Assembly (NCBI GenBank): GCA_015493525.1
Contig: WGCY01000010.1
Coordinates: forward strand, 1-64,000
Origin: Bacteroidales bacterium
GTDB lineage: Bacteria; Bacteroidota; Bacteroidia; Bacteroidales; F082
Length of the DNA stretch: 64,000 nt
Direction of reading: 5' to 3'
The translations under genes and the position numbers were made by a program. This document shows positions 16,921 through 26,576 of the stretch, one piece after another. Within the stretch, counting starts at the first letter, position 1; every line of letters starts with the position of its first letter. Under the pieces are notes generated by a model that saw nothing but the letters and a program-made list of their open reading frames with translations, was not told the origin of the DNA and did not search any database.

Positions 16921-19122
16921 CTACCTAACCTGCTTTTTCGCCGTATCAGCATCCCTTTTGGAGAACCATTTGGCCTTGATAACGTCTTCGTAGAAGCTCC
17001 AGGGTTTCTCTTTTTTTCGGTAGGCATTACCTAAAATCCATTGGTTATAGATTCTTTTGAAAGTACTATCTTTCGTCCGATAGTCAATCCAGTTATCAAT
17101 ATACCTTAACCATACCGCATCGTTGGCAACAGGAAATACCAGTGCATTACTGATATGATAAGGCAGCGGGTTGACCACCTTGTAATCAGGATGAAAAATC
17201 GTTAAGGCAGCGGCACGTTCGGCACTGGTCAGGTGTGCATCAATGTGGATGGAGTCATCTTTTCCCTGCTTGAAAAACTGGTCAAACCGCTGAATTTTAT
17301 AAGCACCACCATGGGGGAAAAATGATAGAAACTCATGTGCAATTTCATCCCTTTCAAAATAGGAAACCGTGAAAGTATCCAGTTTAATAGTCGTTTTAAA
17401 ACTGTTGAACTCATCATTATTTTTTGGAACCAGCAGTGCCAGCGAAACATTCAGATAGGGTTTTGACAACGCCATTTCCTGGGCATACTTGCCGGAGATA
17501 AAAATGTCCGACATCATAATATCAATGTAATCTGCCTTAATATCCTTGATAAGTTCTCCCTGTTTGATGGGCACAAATTCTATTTTTGCATTCAGGTCAG
17601 TTGCCAGCTGAAAAGCCAAATCAATATCATATCCCACCAACAGGCTGTCGCTGTTATAAAAGGAAAATGGCATGGCATCTTTGTAGAAACCAATCCGGAT
17701 GGTTCCCCTGCGCTTGATACGGCTCAGGGTATTCTCCCCCTTCCATTTCCGGCTGGGATTCCGTTTGGCTACTTTGAGGATTTTGTAGGGCGGCTGCGGG
17801 CTGATGATTTTAAACTGGTTTACTATTTCAATGTTGGTGGGGATGCCCTCCATACTTTTTGCCAGCAGCCTGTTCATGCCATAGATGGAAACGCCGCCGG
17901 CAAGGATAACAACCAACAGCCCCTGAATCAATTTACCTGCTTTAAATTTTAACAAACCGTGCCCGGCAGCAATGGTAAGGAGCGTTAGGGCAATGAGGTC
18001 AACCGCCCCCAACACAACACGGATACGGTCGGTAAGTACCGTGGAAACCACAAAAAGCTGAAAGGTTTTTGGGGGAATATGCAACAAGTCCATCACAAAG
18101 GGCAACCCGGTAATGGGTGCTACAAAACTACTCAGCAGCGTTGAACTCACAAAAATCGGGGCTGAGTTCCACGACAAAGCCCCTCCGGTGTACCAGGCAG
18201 CAAACGGGACAAATATAAAAATCATAAAAGTACCGAGATTGGGAAAAGGATAAGCCAGGGGCATAATAATATCCACTTCGTCCTGCGCCTTTTGGGTGGC
18301 CCCCTGTTCGGTTCGGATGATGGCTTTGATATCTTCGATAAGCTGGGGGAAAACTACAATGATTTTTCCCGTGGCAAAAATGGTAATGAGCGTGGAACGG
18401 GTAATTTTAAAAATGGTTTTGGAGGAATAGGGCGTAAACGATGAAATAATATAAGGAAGCACCAGAAAGGTAATCAGCAAAACCGCCAGCAAATAAAGCA
18501 ACAGATAGCCCTGCAACCTGCTCAGGTCGGCCCAGCTGAGCTTGCTCACCACCCCTGCCCCGATGCTGAACACACCGATGGGGGTAATCTTCACAATCAT
18601 CTTGTTTACCTGGTTTAAACCATCGGTCAACACATCCAATGGTTTCAGCAAGGTTTCTTTGTTGGGCAGTTTCATCATACCCAGTCCGATAAAAATGCTA
18701 AAAAGCACGACTGCCGGAACCATGTTGTCGCCCATCGACTTAAAAGGATTTGCCGGGATGTAGAGCTTTATAAAATCAAAAGGGACATGCGATCGTACAA
18801 AATCGGCACTGTAAAAGCTGCCGTTTTCCCAGTGGGGGAAAGCCAACGGCAGCAACAACAAAGCAATAACGCCTATCAGCAACAACATGGATAAAAATAT
18901 CAATCCATATTTGATGATTTTTCGCGCTGTGTCAAACGACAGGCGGCCAATGTTTACAATCAACGAGAACATGATGTAAGGCAGCACCGTCATTTGAAGC
19001 AACCCGATGAACACATCGCCCAGCACCGAAAACCAGGCAACTTTTTCACCAAACAGCAAGCCAAGCAATACCCCGGCAATCAGCCCGACCAATACTTTTG
19101 TCGACAGTGATGCTTTTTTCAT
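16921..19122 (-). CDS. Dicarboxylate/glutamate:cation symporter fused to a solute-binding domain
   Basis: 733 residues. The first ~390 are a DAACS-family (GltP/DctA-like) symporter: about eight membrane helices, hairpin motifs and FPNLGTFMIFIFVPFAAW in the transport core. An extra membrane helix follows (about 395-420, LIQGLLVVILAGGVSIYGM), then a family-3 solute-binding domain (about 474-710: GTIRIGFYKDAMPFSFYNS, VGYDIDLAFQLATDL, YIDIMMSDI). The additional helix would put the binding domain in the periplasm. Family-3 domains usually bind amino acids. The gene converges on gadB with 35 bases between stops. Glutamate as substrate is an inference. Confidence 0.88.
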   Translation of the reverse strand: MKKASLSTKVLVGLIAGVLLGLLFGEKVAWFSVLGDVFIGLLQMTVLPYIMFSLIVNIGRLSFDTARKIIKYGLIFLSMLLLIGVIALLLLPLAFPHWENGSFYSADFVRSHVPFDFIKLYIPANPFKSMGDNMVPAVVLFSIFIGLGMMKLPNKETLLKPLDVLTDGLNQVNKMIVKITPIGVFSIGAGVVSKLSWADLSRLQGYLLLYLLAVLLITFLVLPYIISSFTPYSSKTIFKITRSTLITIFATGKIIVVFPQLIEDIKAIIRTEQGATQKAQDEVDIIMPLAYPFPNLGTFMIFIFVPFAAWYTGGALSWNSAPIFVSSTLLSSFVAPITGLPFVMDLLHIPPKTFQLFVVSTVLTDRIRVVLGAVDLIALTLLTIAAGHGLLKFKAGKLIQGLLVVILAGGVSIYGMNRLLAKSMEGIPTNIEIVNQFKIISPQPPYKILKVAKRNPSRKWKGENTLSRIKRRGTIRIGFYKDAMPFSFYNSDSLLVGYDIDLAFQLATDLNAKIEFVPIKQGELIKDIKADYIDIMMSDIFISGKYAQEMALSKPYLNVSLALLVPKNNDEFNSFKTTIKLDTFTVSYFERDEIAHEFLSFFPHGGAYKIQRFDQFFKQGKDDSIHIDAHLTSAERAAALTIFHPDYKVVNPLPYHISNALVFPVANDAVWLRYIDNWIDYRTKDSTFKRIYNQWILGNAYRKKEKPWSFYEDVIKAKWFSKRDADTAKKQVR

Positions 19123-19255
19123 AGAACCTGTTTGAAATTCAAAACAAAACCTAATTATAAAATATATTTATTTACTGATTTACGATTTAATACGTTTCAA
19201 TTCACAAGGTTAACTTTAAACAACTTCAGAATGAAAATAAAAATAGGGGAACAGG

Positions 19256-20344
19256 TTAAACGTATTTTTTCCCTTTTTCCACTTTTACATCCGTAACAAT
19301 CTGTTTGATTTTCTGTTCATCCTTTTTCCGGCAAATGAGGAGCGTATTGTCCTGTTCAACGACAATACAGTCATCCATACCTTGCAGGATAACGAGTTTA
19401 CCTTGTGGCATGTTGACAATACAATTTTTGGTATCGTACAACATCACATTGTTGCCTACTACGGCATTTTGGTTTTCATCTTTTTCACGGATGGTATAAA
19501 GCGAGCCCCAGGTCCCGAGGTCCGACCAACCAAAGTCAACACTGAGGACATACACGTTTTCCGATTTCTCCATTACGCCATAGTCGATGGAGATGTTCTT
19601 GCAAACGGAATAAGTCTCTTTAATAAAAGCCGGTTCCCCGGAAGTATTGTATTTTCCAATCCCTTTTTTAAAAAGGCCATCCACCTCTTTCAGGTGTTTG
19701 TCAAAAGCCGCCATAATACTTTTCAGCGACCAGATAAAAATGCCCGAGTTCCACAGGAAATCACCGCTGGCCACAAATGATTTGGCAATTTCCAGGTTTG
19801 GTTTCTCGGTAAATGTTTTTACCTTGTGAAGACGATTGTCTTTGGTATAAACATTCTTCCCCTCACGCTGTATGTAACCATATCCCGTATCCGGACGACT
19901 GGGGCGAATCCCCATGGTAATCAGCCAGTCGTTTTCCGAAGCAGCATCCATGGCTGTTTTTATGTCGTTTACAAATTCTGCCTCATTCAAAATAATGTGA
20001 TCGGAAGGGGCTACCACCACAACGGCATTTTCGTTTTCCTCTCTTATCTTGTAGTTGGCATAAGCAATACAGGGAGCCGTGTTGCGCCGTGAAGGCTCAC
20101 AAAGCACCTGCTTTTCGGTAATCAGGGGTAACTGTTCCAACACCAGGTCCCGATAAATTTCGTTTGTAACGACATAAATATTTTCGGCAGGAAGAATCTT
20201 TGTAAACCGGTCAAAAGTATGCTGAATAAGTGTTTTTCCGGTTCCAAGCACATCCATAAACTGTTTGGGGTGCGCACTTTTGCTCATGGGCCAAAAGCGG
20301 GAACCAACGCCGCCGGCCATTATCACACAATAGTAGTTGTCCAT
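19256..20344 (-). CDS. manC: Mannose-1-phosphate guanylyltransferase
   Basis: 362 residues, the single-domain form without the C-terminal cupin isomerase. The nucleotide-binding signature VIMAGGVGSRFWPMS opens the protein, followed by KQFMDVLG and later the sugar-binding FLWNSGIFIW and ENVYVLSVDFGWSDLGTW. It makes GDP-mannose from mannose-1-phosphate and GTP. GDP-mannose could feed the two glycosyltransferases downstream and the mannoside block at 31-37 kb (inference). Confidence 0.94.
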   Translation of the reverse strand: MDNYYCVIMAGGVGSRFWPMSKSAHPKQFMDVLGTGKTLIQHTFDRFTKILPAENIYVVTNEIYRDLVLEQLPLITEKQVLCEPSRRNTAPCIAYANYKIREENENAVVVVAPSDHIILNEAEFVNDIKTAMDAASENDWLITMGIRPSRPDTGYGYIQREGKNVYTKDNRLHKVKTFTEKPNLEIAKSFVASGDFLWNSGIFIWSLKSIMAAFDKHLKEVDGLFKKGIGKYNTSGEPAFIKETYSVCKNISIDYGVMEKSENVYVLSVDFGWSDLGTWGSLYTIREKDENQNAVVGNNVMLYDTKNCIVNMPQGKLVILQGMDDCIVVEQDNTLLICRKKDEQKIKQIVTDVKVEKGKKYV

Positions 20345-20364
20345 CGTAATTTTTTTAGGGATAA

Positions 20365-20372
20365 CAAATATA
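20365..20372 (-). promoter_or_regulatory. -7 element TATATTTG of manC
   Basis: On the minus strand it ends 20 bases before the manC ATG. It lies within the 55 bases separating manC from the SprT-like gene. Confidence 0.45.
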
Positions 20373-20399
20373 AGCGTTTCTGTGAAAACACGGGTATTT

Positions 20400-21050
20400 T
20401 TATGAAACCTGTTTGCCGGTTATTTGCACGATATTCTTTCCGGCATTCACAATTTTTACGGGAGTGAGCGGTTGAAACAAAAAGACCCGCTGGCTATCTA
20501 ACTCCACACATTTAAAGCGTTTCCGTAATTTCTCCAGCATTTGAAATTTTCGGTTGTTTCCGTAAAGAAACTGATCGCCGGGATGCAGGTCTTCCACAAA
20601 TGTTTTCCGCTTTCCCCCATCAAACTGCATGAGCATGCGCGTCAGCTCCACATCGGCGTGGCTGGAAGCTTTGATGTTACGCAGGTGTTGATAAATTACG
20701 GGCTGTAATTCGGGCGGGAAAGTACTCTCTTCCAAAAACGGCAACATCAGCCTGCGGTAATTGCTCTTCCACTGGCTGCCATGTGCCTTGACCCCTCTGC
20801 CGTATTGTTTGTGGGTGAGCAGGTGGGCCAATTCGTGAACGAAAGTGATAAAGAAGGCATACGGGTTTAAATCGTGGTTAATGGAAATCCGGTGAAAAGG
20901 GTACCTTACATCGGGCGGACGGTAGTCGCCCAGTTTTGTCTTGCGGCTTTGCGTAATTTTCAAATGTACCTTATGTCGGATAATCCAATGATAAACAGGT
21001 GTTACCATGTGCTGTGGCAGGTATTCGGCCAAAATTTCTTTTTCTTTCAT
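20400..21050 (-). CDS. SprT-like zinc metalloprotease-domain protein
   Basis: 216 residues. The metal-binding motif HELAHLLTHKQYG (HExxH) is preceded by FFITFV and followed by KAHGSQWKSNYRRLM, the normal SprT pattern. The N-terminal WIIRHKVHLKITQSRKTKLGDYRPP also matches the domain. The C-terminal ~80 residues (GDQFLYGNNRKFQMLEKLRKRFKCV) replace the zinc-ribbon seen in SPRTN-like proteins. Role unknown; related proteins act on DNA-protein crosslinks or as YgjP-like proteases. Confidence 0.82.
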   Translation of the reverse strand: MKEKEILAEYLPQHMVTPVYHWIIRHKVHLKITQSRKTKLGDYRPPDVRYPFHRISINHDLNPYAFFITFVHELAHLLTHKQYGRGVKAHGSQWKSNYRRLMLPFLEESTFPPELQPVIYQHLRNIKASSHADVELTRMLMQFDGGKRKTFVEDLHPGDQFLYGNNRKFQMLEKLRKRFKCVELDSQRVFLFQPLTPVKIVNAGKNIVQITGKQVS

Positions 21051-21078
21051 AAAATTCTATCTGACAAATCGTATTTCA

Positions 21079-22251
21079 CTAACAATCATCACACATAAGT
21101 TTTTCCATTGGTACCGTTGCCGCATCCCATTGGTAATTCTTTTTCACAAAAGCAAACGCATTTTCCGACAACCGCCGGCGTTCCTCCCGGCTTTCTAACA
21201 GGGCCAGCAGCTTGCCGGCCAGTTCTCCGGCACTGTTTCCCGTGAGGATTTCTTCCTTTTCTTTCGCTTTCAGGGCAGCATTGGCGAGGGGCGTGGTTAC
21301 ACAAGGTATTTTCATGGCCATGGCTTCCAGCAGTTTGTTTTGCAAACCGGTCCCCATACGCATGGGCGCAATAAATATCTCGGAGCCGGCATACGCTTCC
21401 CGGATATCATCCAGCCAGCCGCTGACGGTTACCTGTCCCCCTTCCAGGTTTTTCACTTTCGCATGGGGTGCCGCCCCGGCCAACAGTAGACGTGTTTCCG
21501 GTTTTTTCAGCCATACCAGCGGCATAATTTCATTGACCAGAAACTGTGCTGCATCCACATTTGGCGGATAGTTCATGTTGCCGGTAAACACAATCTCCTG
21601 GCGTTTCTTCCGCGAAAGCGGATGAAAAAATTCCATGTTCACGCCATTTCGCACCACCGTAATATCCTGTTTTTCAGAATGGGGAATCAAATCGCGGTCC
21701 TGCTCCGAAATAATGATTTTGTGGTCAAAATAATCGAAGATTTTATTTTCAAAAGCTTCCATCCGCTTGTATTCCATACGAAAAACAGACCTCATCGGCC
21801 AACCGGCCTTATCGGCACGCCGTTTTAAACCGTACGAAAAAGCATCCTGGTAGTCCAGTGTTTTCCGAACAGGAACATCCATAAGGTAACGGGCCGTTCG
21901 CGAAAGCTGTGCAAACAAATGATCGGGCTGGTATTCGGCAATCAGTGCCTTTATCTTTCTGTTTGCCCGCCGGTTAAAAAAATAGCCCGTCTGCAACGGG
22001 AGCCCGGAAAAATAGGCTTTCAATATATTTGCCACGCGTCCCCTTACCGGCAGGTCAATGAAATTAACGGAACGGCAGTAAGGCTGCAACTGCTCAAAAG
22101 CTTTCTGCTTATCAGCACTTCGCAACGGGTTCAATGCGCAGAGAATAATCTCATGCTTTTCAGAGAGCACCCTTATTTGATGGAAAGCACGGAGCTTGTC
22201 CCCCTTTTCCAACGGGTACGGGATTCTGGAAAGCAAAACAAAAATTCTCAT
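21079..22251 (-). CDS. Glycosyltransferase family 4-type protein
   Basis: About 390 residues, GT-B fold. I prefer the start at 22251 (MRIFVLLSRIPYPLEKGDKLR); an upstream ATG at 22278 would add nine residues without homology value and almost touches the preceding stop. The C-terminal half has the nucleotide-sugar signature FIAPMRMGTGLQNKLLEAMA and VVRNGVNMEFFHPL. It resembles sugar transferases of exopolysaccharide clusters. Donor and acceptor are unknown. It follows another GT4 in the same operon. Confidence 0.87.
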   Translation of the reverse strand: MRIFVLLSRIPYPLEKGDKLRAFHQIRVLSEKHEIILCALNPLRSADKQKAFEQLQPYCRSVNFIDLPVRGRVANILKAYFSGLPLQTGYFFNRRANRKIKALIAEYQPDHLFAQLSRTARYLMDVPVRKTLDYQDAFSYGLKRRADKAGWPMRSVFRMEYKRMEAFENKIFDYFDHKIIISEQDRDLIPHSEKQDITVVRNGVNMEFFHPLSRKKRQEIVFTGNMNYPPNVDAAQFLVNEIMPLVWLKKPETRLLLAGAAPHAKVKNLEGGQVTVSGWLDDIREAYAGSEIFIAPMRMGTGLQNKLLEAMAMKIPCVTTPLANAALKAKEKEEILTGNSAGELAGKLLALLESREERRRLSENAFAFVKKNYQWDAATVPMEKLMCDDC

Positions 22252-22281
22252 AGGTTGCGTTATTCTTGCCTCAGGCAAATG

Positions 22282-23484
22282 TCATAAAATTTCCCGATAA
22301 AAAGCCTCTAACCGTTGTATTATTTTTCGATTATTGTGCTTTCTCTCTATGAGTTGACGCGCGTTATTTCCGATTCTGGCAGCTTCTTCCGGATTTTTAT
22401 AAAGACAGGATACGGCCGAAACAAATTCTTCTGCAGTATCAGCAATCATTATATTCTGTCCATCAGTATATTCTATGCCTTCGGCACCTGTTTTTGTGGA
22501 GATGACCGCCCTGCCAAAGCCCATGCTCTCAATAATTTTTATCCTCACGCCACTGCCCGAAAACAACGGCGCAACAGAAATACTCCTGGAAAGGATAAAA
22601 TCCCCGGCATCAGGCACTTCGCCCAGAACTATTACATTATCCATTTGTAACTGCAACAGCCATCGGGGCATAGAACGTCCGGCAAGATATAATTTTAAAT
22701 TCGGAAATTTTGCATGAACAGATGGCCACACTTTGTTTAAAAACCACCGGATGCCCTCTTCGTTCGGCATCCAGTTCATGGAACCAATATGGAACAACGC
22801 ATTCTCCGGCTGCCCGGCATCAGGCAAAAAACGGCCCTCCGGATTTATTCCAAACGGGATGGTTTTTACCGGCTTCCGGCAATATTTTTTAAAAAACACC
22901 GCATCTTTTTCGGTGATGGGAAGAATACCATCAAAACGGTCCAGGACAAGCTTTTCATAATTTTCGAGTGTGGTAAAAAGATGCTTCAGGTAATACCTTT
23001 TAAACACATTGCCGCTTTTTGCGCAGAGCCTTTTCCAGATGAGGTGCTCAATATTGTGGGCACGCAAAACAATCCCTGCCCGGCTGTATTTTCTGATTAC
23101 ACCAATATAAGGTGCCATAAAAAGGGTTTCCAGCTGGACAATGTCAAAGGGTTCTTTCTGTAGAATTTCAACAAGTTTCTCTTCAAAAGCTTTTGATATA
23201 AATCGCTGTACGTGATACGATTTCTTTGAGAATAGGTTTAAAAAAACAGGGAGCGGCCGGACAGCCAGGTCCAAATGGACAAACTCAATGCCGGTTTTTT
23301 TACGATAACCTGCCGGAATATCATCCGGGCCAACCGGATATTTGTCCGAATCCACAGCGAGGACTTTTACTTTGTTTCCAGCAGCTATAACCCCTTCAAT
23401 AATATTGTTCATTGCCATAGGCCCGCCCTCTTTTGCCGGCCAGGGCGATTTATTACAAATGAAAAGTATTTTCAGGGGTTTCAT
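22282..23484 (-). CDS. Glycosyltransferase family 4-type protein
   Basis: 400 residues, GT-B fold, similar in plan to its downstream neighbour, suggesting old duplication. N-terminal KILFICNKSPWPAKEGGPMAM forms the acceptor-side glycine loop; PFGINPEGRFLPD and the donor motif SVAPLFSGSGVRIKIIESMGFGRAVI with TKTGAEGIEY bind the nucleotide sugar. Its ATG overlaps the stop of the LptF/G-like gene (ATGA), so translation is coupled. Confidence 0.88.
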   Translation of the reverse strand: MKPLKILFICNKSPWPAKEGGPMAMNNIIEGVIAAGNKVKVLAVDSDKYPVGPDDIPAGYRKKTGIEFVHLDLAVRPLPVFLNLFSKKSYHVQRFISKAFEEKLVEILQKEPFDIVQLETLFMAPYIGVIRKYSRAGIVLRAHNIEHLIWKRLCAKSGNVFKRYYLKHLFTTLENYEKLVLDRFDGILPITEKDAVFFKKYCRKPVKTIPFGINPEGRFLPDAGQPENALFHIGSMNWMPNEEGIRWFLNKVWPSVHAKFPNLKLYLAGRSMPRWLLQLQMDNVIVLGEVPDAGDFILSRSISVAPLFSGSGVRIKIIESMGFGRAVISTKTGAEGIEYTDGQNIMIADTAEEFVSAVSCLYKNPEEAARIGNNARQLIERKHNNRKIIQRLEAFYREIL

Positions 23485-24992
23485 GGTTTTTGTCTGGCTG
23501 GTTTTCTTTTCAGAAACAGGTTCTTTGTTTTACCGAAAGCATCGATTATTTTTTTTATTCCCGCATGTTTTTCAAAATATTTCTGCCAGCTTTCGGTGTC
23601 CATAAGCTGCGAATCGGTGGTAGCTTTATAGGTCAGGAACAACCCAATGGGAAGGATGACCAGTGTGGAGAGCCAGACGCCGAACAACACGCTCATTTCG
23701 CCCGTGCGGGCTGCTTTTTCCCCGGTAACGGAGATAACATGATAAATCACAAAAAAAATAACCGATATAACCACGGGCAATCCCAGCCCGCCTTTGCGAA
23801 TAATGGCCCCCAACGGTGCACCAATAAAGAAGAATATGAGACAAGCCAGGGAGAGTTTGAATTTTTGGTTCCAGATAATTTCATGCCGGACAATCAACTG
23901 TTCTTTGGGCTTTACAATATGGTCGACATGAAAAAGGATATTGTCTTTGGCATTCCGGGCACGACGCTGCGCATAGCCCAAAATCTGGTTTTGTGCATCC
24001 GCATCAAAGTTCCTTAAAAACGGATATTTCACAAGGGAGGCTTTTTCTTTTCCAGAAGCCATCTTTTGCTTCTTTACGGGTAACTTTTTGGCCGGTTTCA
24101 ATAAGTTAAAACTACGCAAAGAACTTCGCTGAAAAGCAAGTTTTCTGTTTTTCACAAAAAGGGACAAAGAATCAATGGCGTGATTGAGTTGCTTGATATT
24201 CAGCATGGAATAGTGGTTCTTGAACAGCGATTCGTTGGTATGGTTCAGATCGAGTTGGGACAAGTCAAACGAAAGGACCTGTTTTTTAAACCTGGTTTCC
24301 TCAAAGGGATGCTTTTGCCGATAGCCCCTCTCATTGGTTACTTCGTTATAATTATAACCATCAAACAATGAGATAACGAGGTGCTTTTGGTTTGGCGACA
24401 GCTCCATAATTCCCTTTTTGGCAACGGTAACTTTGGTGTCGCCCATCCGGTTGGTATGGTCATAAATCATAACATCGTAGATGGTTTTGTTGTCTTTGGC
24501 TTTTCTTCCCGCCCGTAAAACATAACCGTTCAGTTCATTGTCAAATATTCCTTCGTCCAGGTTAAAAGCCAGCTTTTTCTGGCGCACATCATAAAGCAGC
24601 GAACCGAATTTGAGGTTGGCCACCGGAAAAACATAGTTAGAAAACAGAAAAGCACCGATACTAATAAAAACAGCCAGGATAATCAGGGGTTGCATGGCTT
24701 TTTGGAGGGATATCCCGGAGCTTTTAATGGCCACCAGTTCATAATGCTCGCCGAGGTTGCCAAAAGTCATAAGCGAGGAAAGGAGCACGGCCAAAGGCAG
24801 GGCCAGCGGGACAAAAGTAGCGGAAGCATAAAACATAAGGCGCATGATAACCATCATTCCAAGGCCTTTGCCCACGAGGTCATCCACATATTTCCACAAA
24901 AACTGCATCAACAAGATGAAAAGGGCTATGAGGAACGTCATTAAGAATGGTCCCAAATACGATTTCAGCATGTATTTATAGAGTCTTTTCAT
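23481..24992 (-). CDS. LptF/LptG family permease
   Basis: About 503 residues. The start at 24992 (MKRLYKYMLKSYLGPFLMTF) is chosen over an ORF start at 25097 because it begins at the family's typical first helix and lies 20 bases after a -7 element. Architecture: three N-terminal membrane helices, a periplasmic beta-jellyroll (about 110-340) and three C-terminal helices. The domain is longer than in proteobacterial LptG owing to a low-complexity stretch (SFNLLKPAKKLPVKKQKMAS). It moves lipopolysaccharide out of the inner membrane with LptB. In operon with two glycosyltransferases. Confidence 0.9.
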   Translation of the reverse strand: MKRLYKYMLKSYLGPFLMTFLIALFILLMQFLWKYVDDLVGKGLGMMVIMRLMFYASATFVPLALPLAVLLSSLMTFGNLGEHYELVAIKSSGISLQKAMQPLIILAVFISIGAFLFSNYVFPVANLKFGSLLYDVRQKKLAFNLDEGIFDNELNGYVLRAGRKAKDNKTIYDVMIYDHTNRMGDTKVTVAKKGIMELSPNQKHLVISLFDGYNYNEVTNERGYRQKHPFEETRFKKQVLSFDLSQLDLNHTNESLFKNHYSMLNIKQLNHAIDSLSLFVKNRKLAFQRSSLRSFNLLKPAKKLPVKKQKMASGKEKASLVKYPFLRNFDADAQNQILGYAQRRARNAKDNILFHVDHIVKPKEQLIVRHEIIWNQKFKLSLACLIFFFIGAPLGAIIRKGGLGLPVVISVIFFVIYHVISVTGEKAARTGEMSVLFGVWLSTLVILPIGLFLTYKATTDSQLMDTESWQKYFEKHAGIKKIIDAFGKTKNLFLKRKPARQKP

Positions 24993-25012
24993 GGAATTAT
25001 CAAATCCAGATA

Positions 25013-25020
25013 CAAAGATA
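25013..25020 (-). promoter_or_regulatory. -7 element TATCTTTG of the LptF/G-like gene
   Basis: It ends 20 bases before the chosen ATG and lies inside the longer ORF, which therefore cannot be the translated form from this promoter. Confidence 0.55.
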
Positions 25021-25045
25021 AGGAAACTGTCGGGGTAAGCATGAT

Positions 25046-25085
25046 AAAAAAAGCCAATCCTGCATAATGCGGGACTGGCTTTTTC
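25046..25085 (-). terminator. Intrinsic terminator of the Exb operon
   Basis: AAAAAGCCA and TGGCTTTTT pair, extended by a second short helix (TCCTGCA/TGCGGGA), 18 bases after the last exbD stop. It separates the Exb operon from the LptF/G-like promoter. Confidence 0.75.
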
Positions 25086-25103
25086 TATTGGAACCACAGA
25101 AAA

Positions 25104-25565
25104 CTATCTTTTCAATACTTTTCTGGTTGAGTAGTTTATTTTCAGGGCATTGGCTTTACGCAATTGTTGTTTTACGTCAGTAACAATTCCCATTTTAGTA
25201 TTCTCATCCACTTTTAAAGAAGTGGTAATAAGGTTTCTGTCCGCTTCATTACGTGCCTGACGTTCTTTGGAAACAAATTCCGGAATATCTTTTACGGTGG
25301 CATAACTGTCGTTCAGCTGAATACGTGATGTAGAACCCAGCGTGGTGTTAACAGGTTCACCGATATAGATATAACTCACCAGCGATTTCTTCTGTAGTTT
25401 TTGGACCTGCGTGGCTGTGGGAAGTTTTATTTTCACCAACAGGGTGTTTTCACGCATGGTAGTAGTTACCATGAAGAAGAAAAGCAGGATAAAAATAATA
25501 TCAGGGAGCGATGCCGTATTAATTGCAGGACTTGCTTTGGTCTTTGTTGTTTTAAATTTTGCCAT
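25104..25565 (-). CDS. exbD: ExbD/TolR family biopolymer transport protein
   Basis: 153 residues: short cytoplasmic tail, one membrane helix with the essential Asp (SLPDIIFILLFFFMVTTTM), then a periplasmic domain of ~110 residues. It couples proton flow through ExbB to TonB. Last gene of the four-gene operon; its start lies one base from the previous stop. It differs from the neighbouring ExbD in the periplasmic part, so the two are not recent copies. Confidence 0.92.
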   Translation of the reverse strand: MAKFKTTKTKASPAINTASLPDIIFILLFFFMVTTTMRENTLLVKIKLPTATQVQKLQKKSLVSYIYIGEPVNTTLGSTSRIQLNDSYATVKDIPEFVSKERQARNEADRNLITTSLKVDENTKMGIVTDVKQQLRKANALKINYSTRKVLKR

Positions 25566-25566
25566 T

Positions 25567-26145
25567 TTACTGTCCTCCTACATTTTCAGGTTCAGCTTCC
25601 GAAACACGTATCGGAACCAACTTATTAACCGTTTTTATTTTCTTCGGATCGACAAGTTGATCGAATTTCAAACCATAGTATTTAAGCGATTCCTGGTCTT
25701 TCATCAGGTTAAAAGCTTTCGCTATCGCATCCTGAACACTAATATACATTTTATAAGAGGTTCCCCTGTCATTCTTCAACGAAACAATCCCCTTCGACAT
25801 CAACACTTTCTTGCCCAATCCGGGAATAAATTTTTCCTGCACTTCGGGATAAGACTTGTTGTTGGGATGCAATGACATGAAATCAACAACTTTCTGTGTA
25901 AGGTTGCTGATGGCTGCCGGTTTCCCGTTTACAAGCATGAGGTCGTGGCTGTTGATAAGAACTTTCATAACGTTCCGTTCTTTCACATCCACGTTTTCGT
26001 TTTTATTTTTGACAGGTGGTGGCAGAATCCTCGTAATACCGGTATCAACATCCATGGTTGTGGTAACCAGGAAGAATATCAGCAAAAGAAATGCGATATC
26101 CGCCATTGATCCGGCATTTATTTCCGGTGCTGCTCTTTTAGCCAT
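25567..26145 (-). CDS. exbD: ExbD/TolR family biopolymer transport protein (longer paralogue)
   Basis: 192 residues: the membrane helix carries Asp in SMADIAFLLLIFFLVTTTMDVD, followed by a ~150-residue periplasmic domain, longer than usual (about 140 total). A Pro/Lys/Asn-rich segment (ILPPPVKNKNENVDV) links the helix to the folded domain. It probably forms the channel stator with the ExbB of the same operon, in a heteromer with the shorter ExbD. Confidence 0.92.
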   Translation of the reverse strand: MAKRAAPEINAGSMADIAFLLLIFFLVTTTMDVDTGITRILPPPVKNKNENVDVKERNVMKVLINSHDLMLVNGKPAAISNLTQKVVDFMSLHPNNKSYPEVQEKFIPGLGKKVLMSKGIVSLKNDRGTSYKMYISVQDAIAKAFNLMKDQESLKYYGLKFDQLVDPKKIKTVNKLVPIRVSEAEPENVGGQ

Positions 26146-26153
26146 AATTTATC

Positions 26154-26570
26154 TTATTTAATTATTTTCATAACTCCTGAATACAGGATGACAAGCACTG
26201 ATATTACAAATGTAATGTAGGTGGCAATAAGCCCCATACCTACAAGTCTGGATGTCATAGCTGAAATATTGTATGTTTCCAGTTGTAAAGCCGACATATG
26301 GTTGGTGGCAAAGCCATAGGAAACAGCAAGAATGACAGCAAGAATGACAATGCTAACGAGCATTTTCATCAGGTTCTTGGGGTTCATAATGAGGGTGTAG
26401 GTGGGTGCAACAATGAGCACAATAACACCAAGCACCAGCATAATTTTACCCCCGTTCAGGAAAGCGTCCGTACTGATACCGTGGGCATAAAATAAAACAC
26501 CCAGCAGAGCTGATAAAATCAGCAGTACGTACAAAACCCATCTGGTTGTGTTTGCTACTTGATCTTTCAT
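26154..26570 (-). CDS. Small four-helix membrane protein of the Exb operon
   Basis: 138 residues with four hydrophobic helices (WVLYVLLILSALLGVLFY; IMLVLGVIVLIVAPTYTLI; MLVSIVILAVILAVSYGF; VGMGLIATYITFVISVLVIL). No recognised domain. It lies between exbB (6-base gap) and the two exbD genes, an order seen in several Bacteroidota, so an accessory role in the proton-channel complex is a fair inference. Confidence 0.82.
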   Translation of the reverse strand: MKDQVANTTRWVLYVLLILSALLGVLFYAHGISTDAFLNGGKIMLVLGVIVLIVAPTYTLIMNPKNLMKMLVSIVILAVILAVSYGFATNHMSALQLETYNISAMTSRLVGMGLIATYITFVISVLVILYSGVMKIIK

Positions 26571-26576
26571 GGCTGC

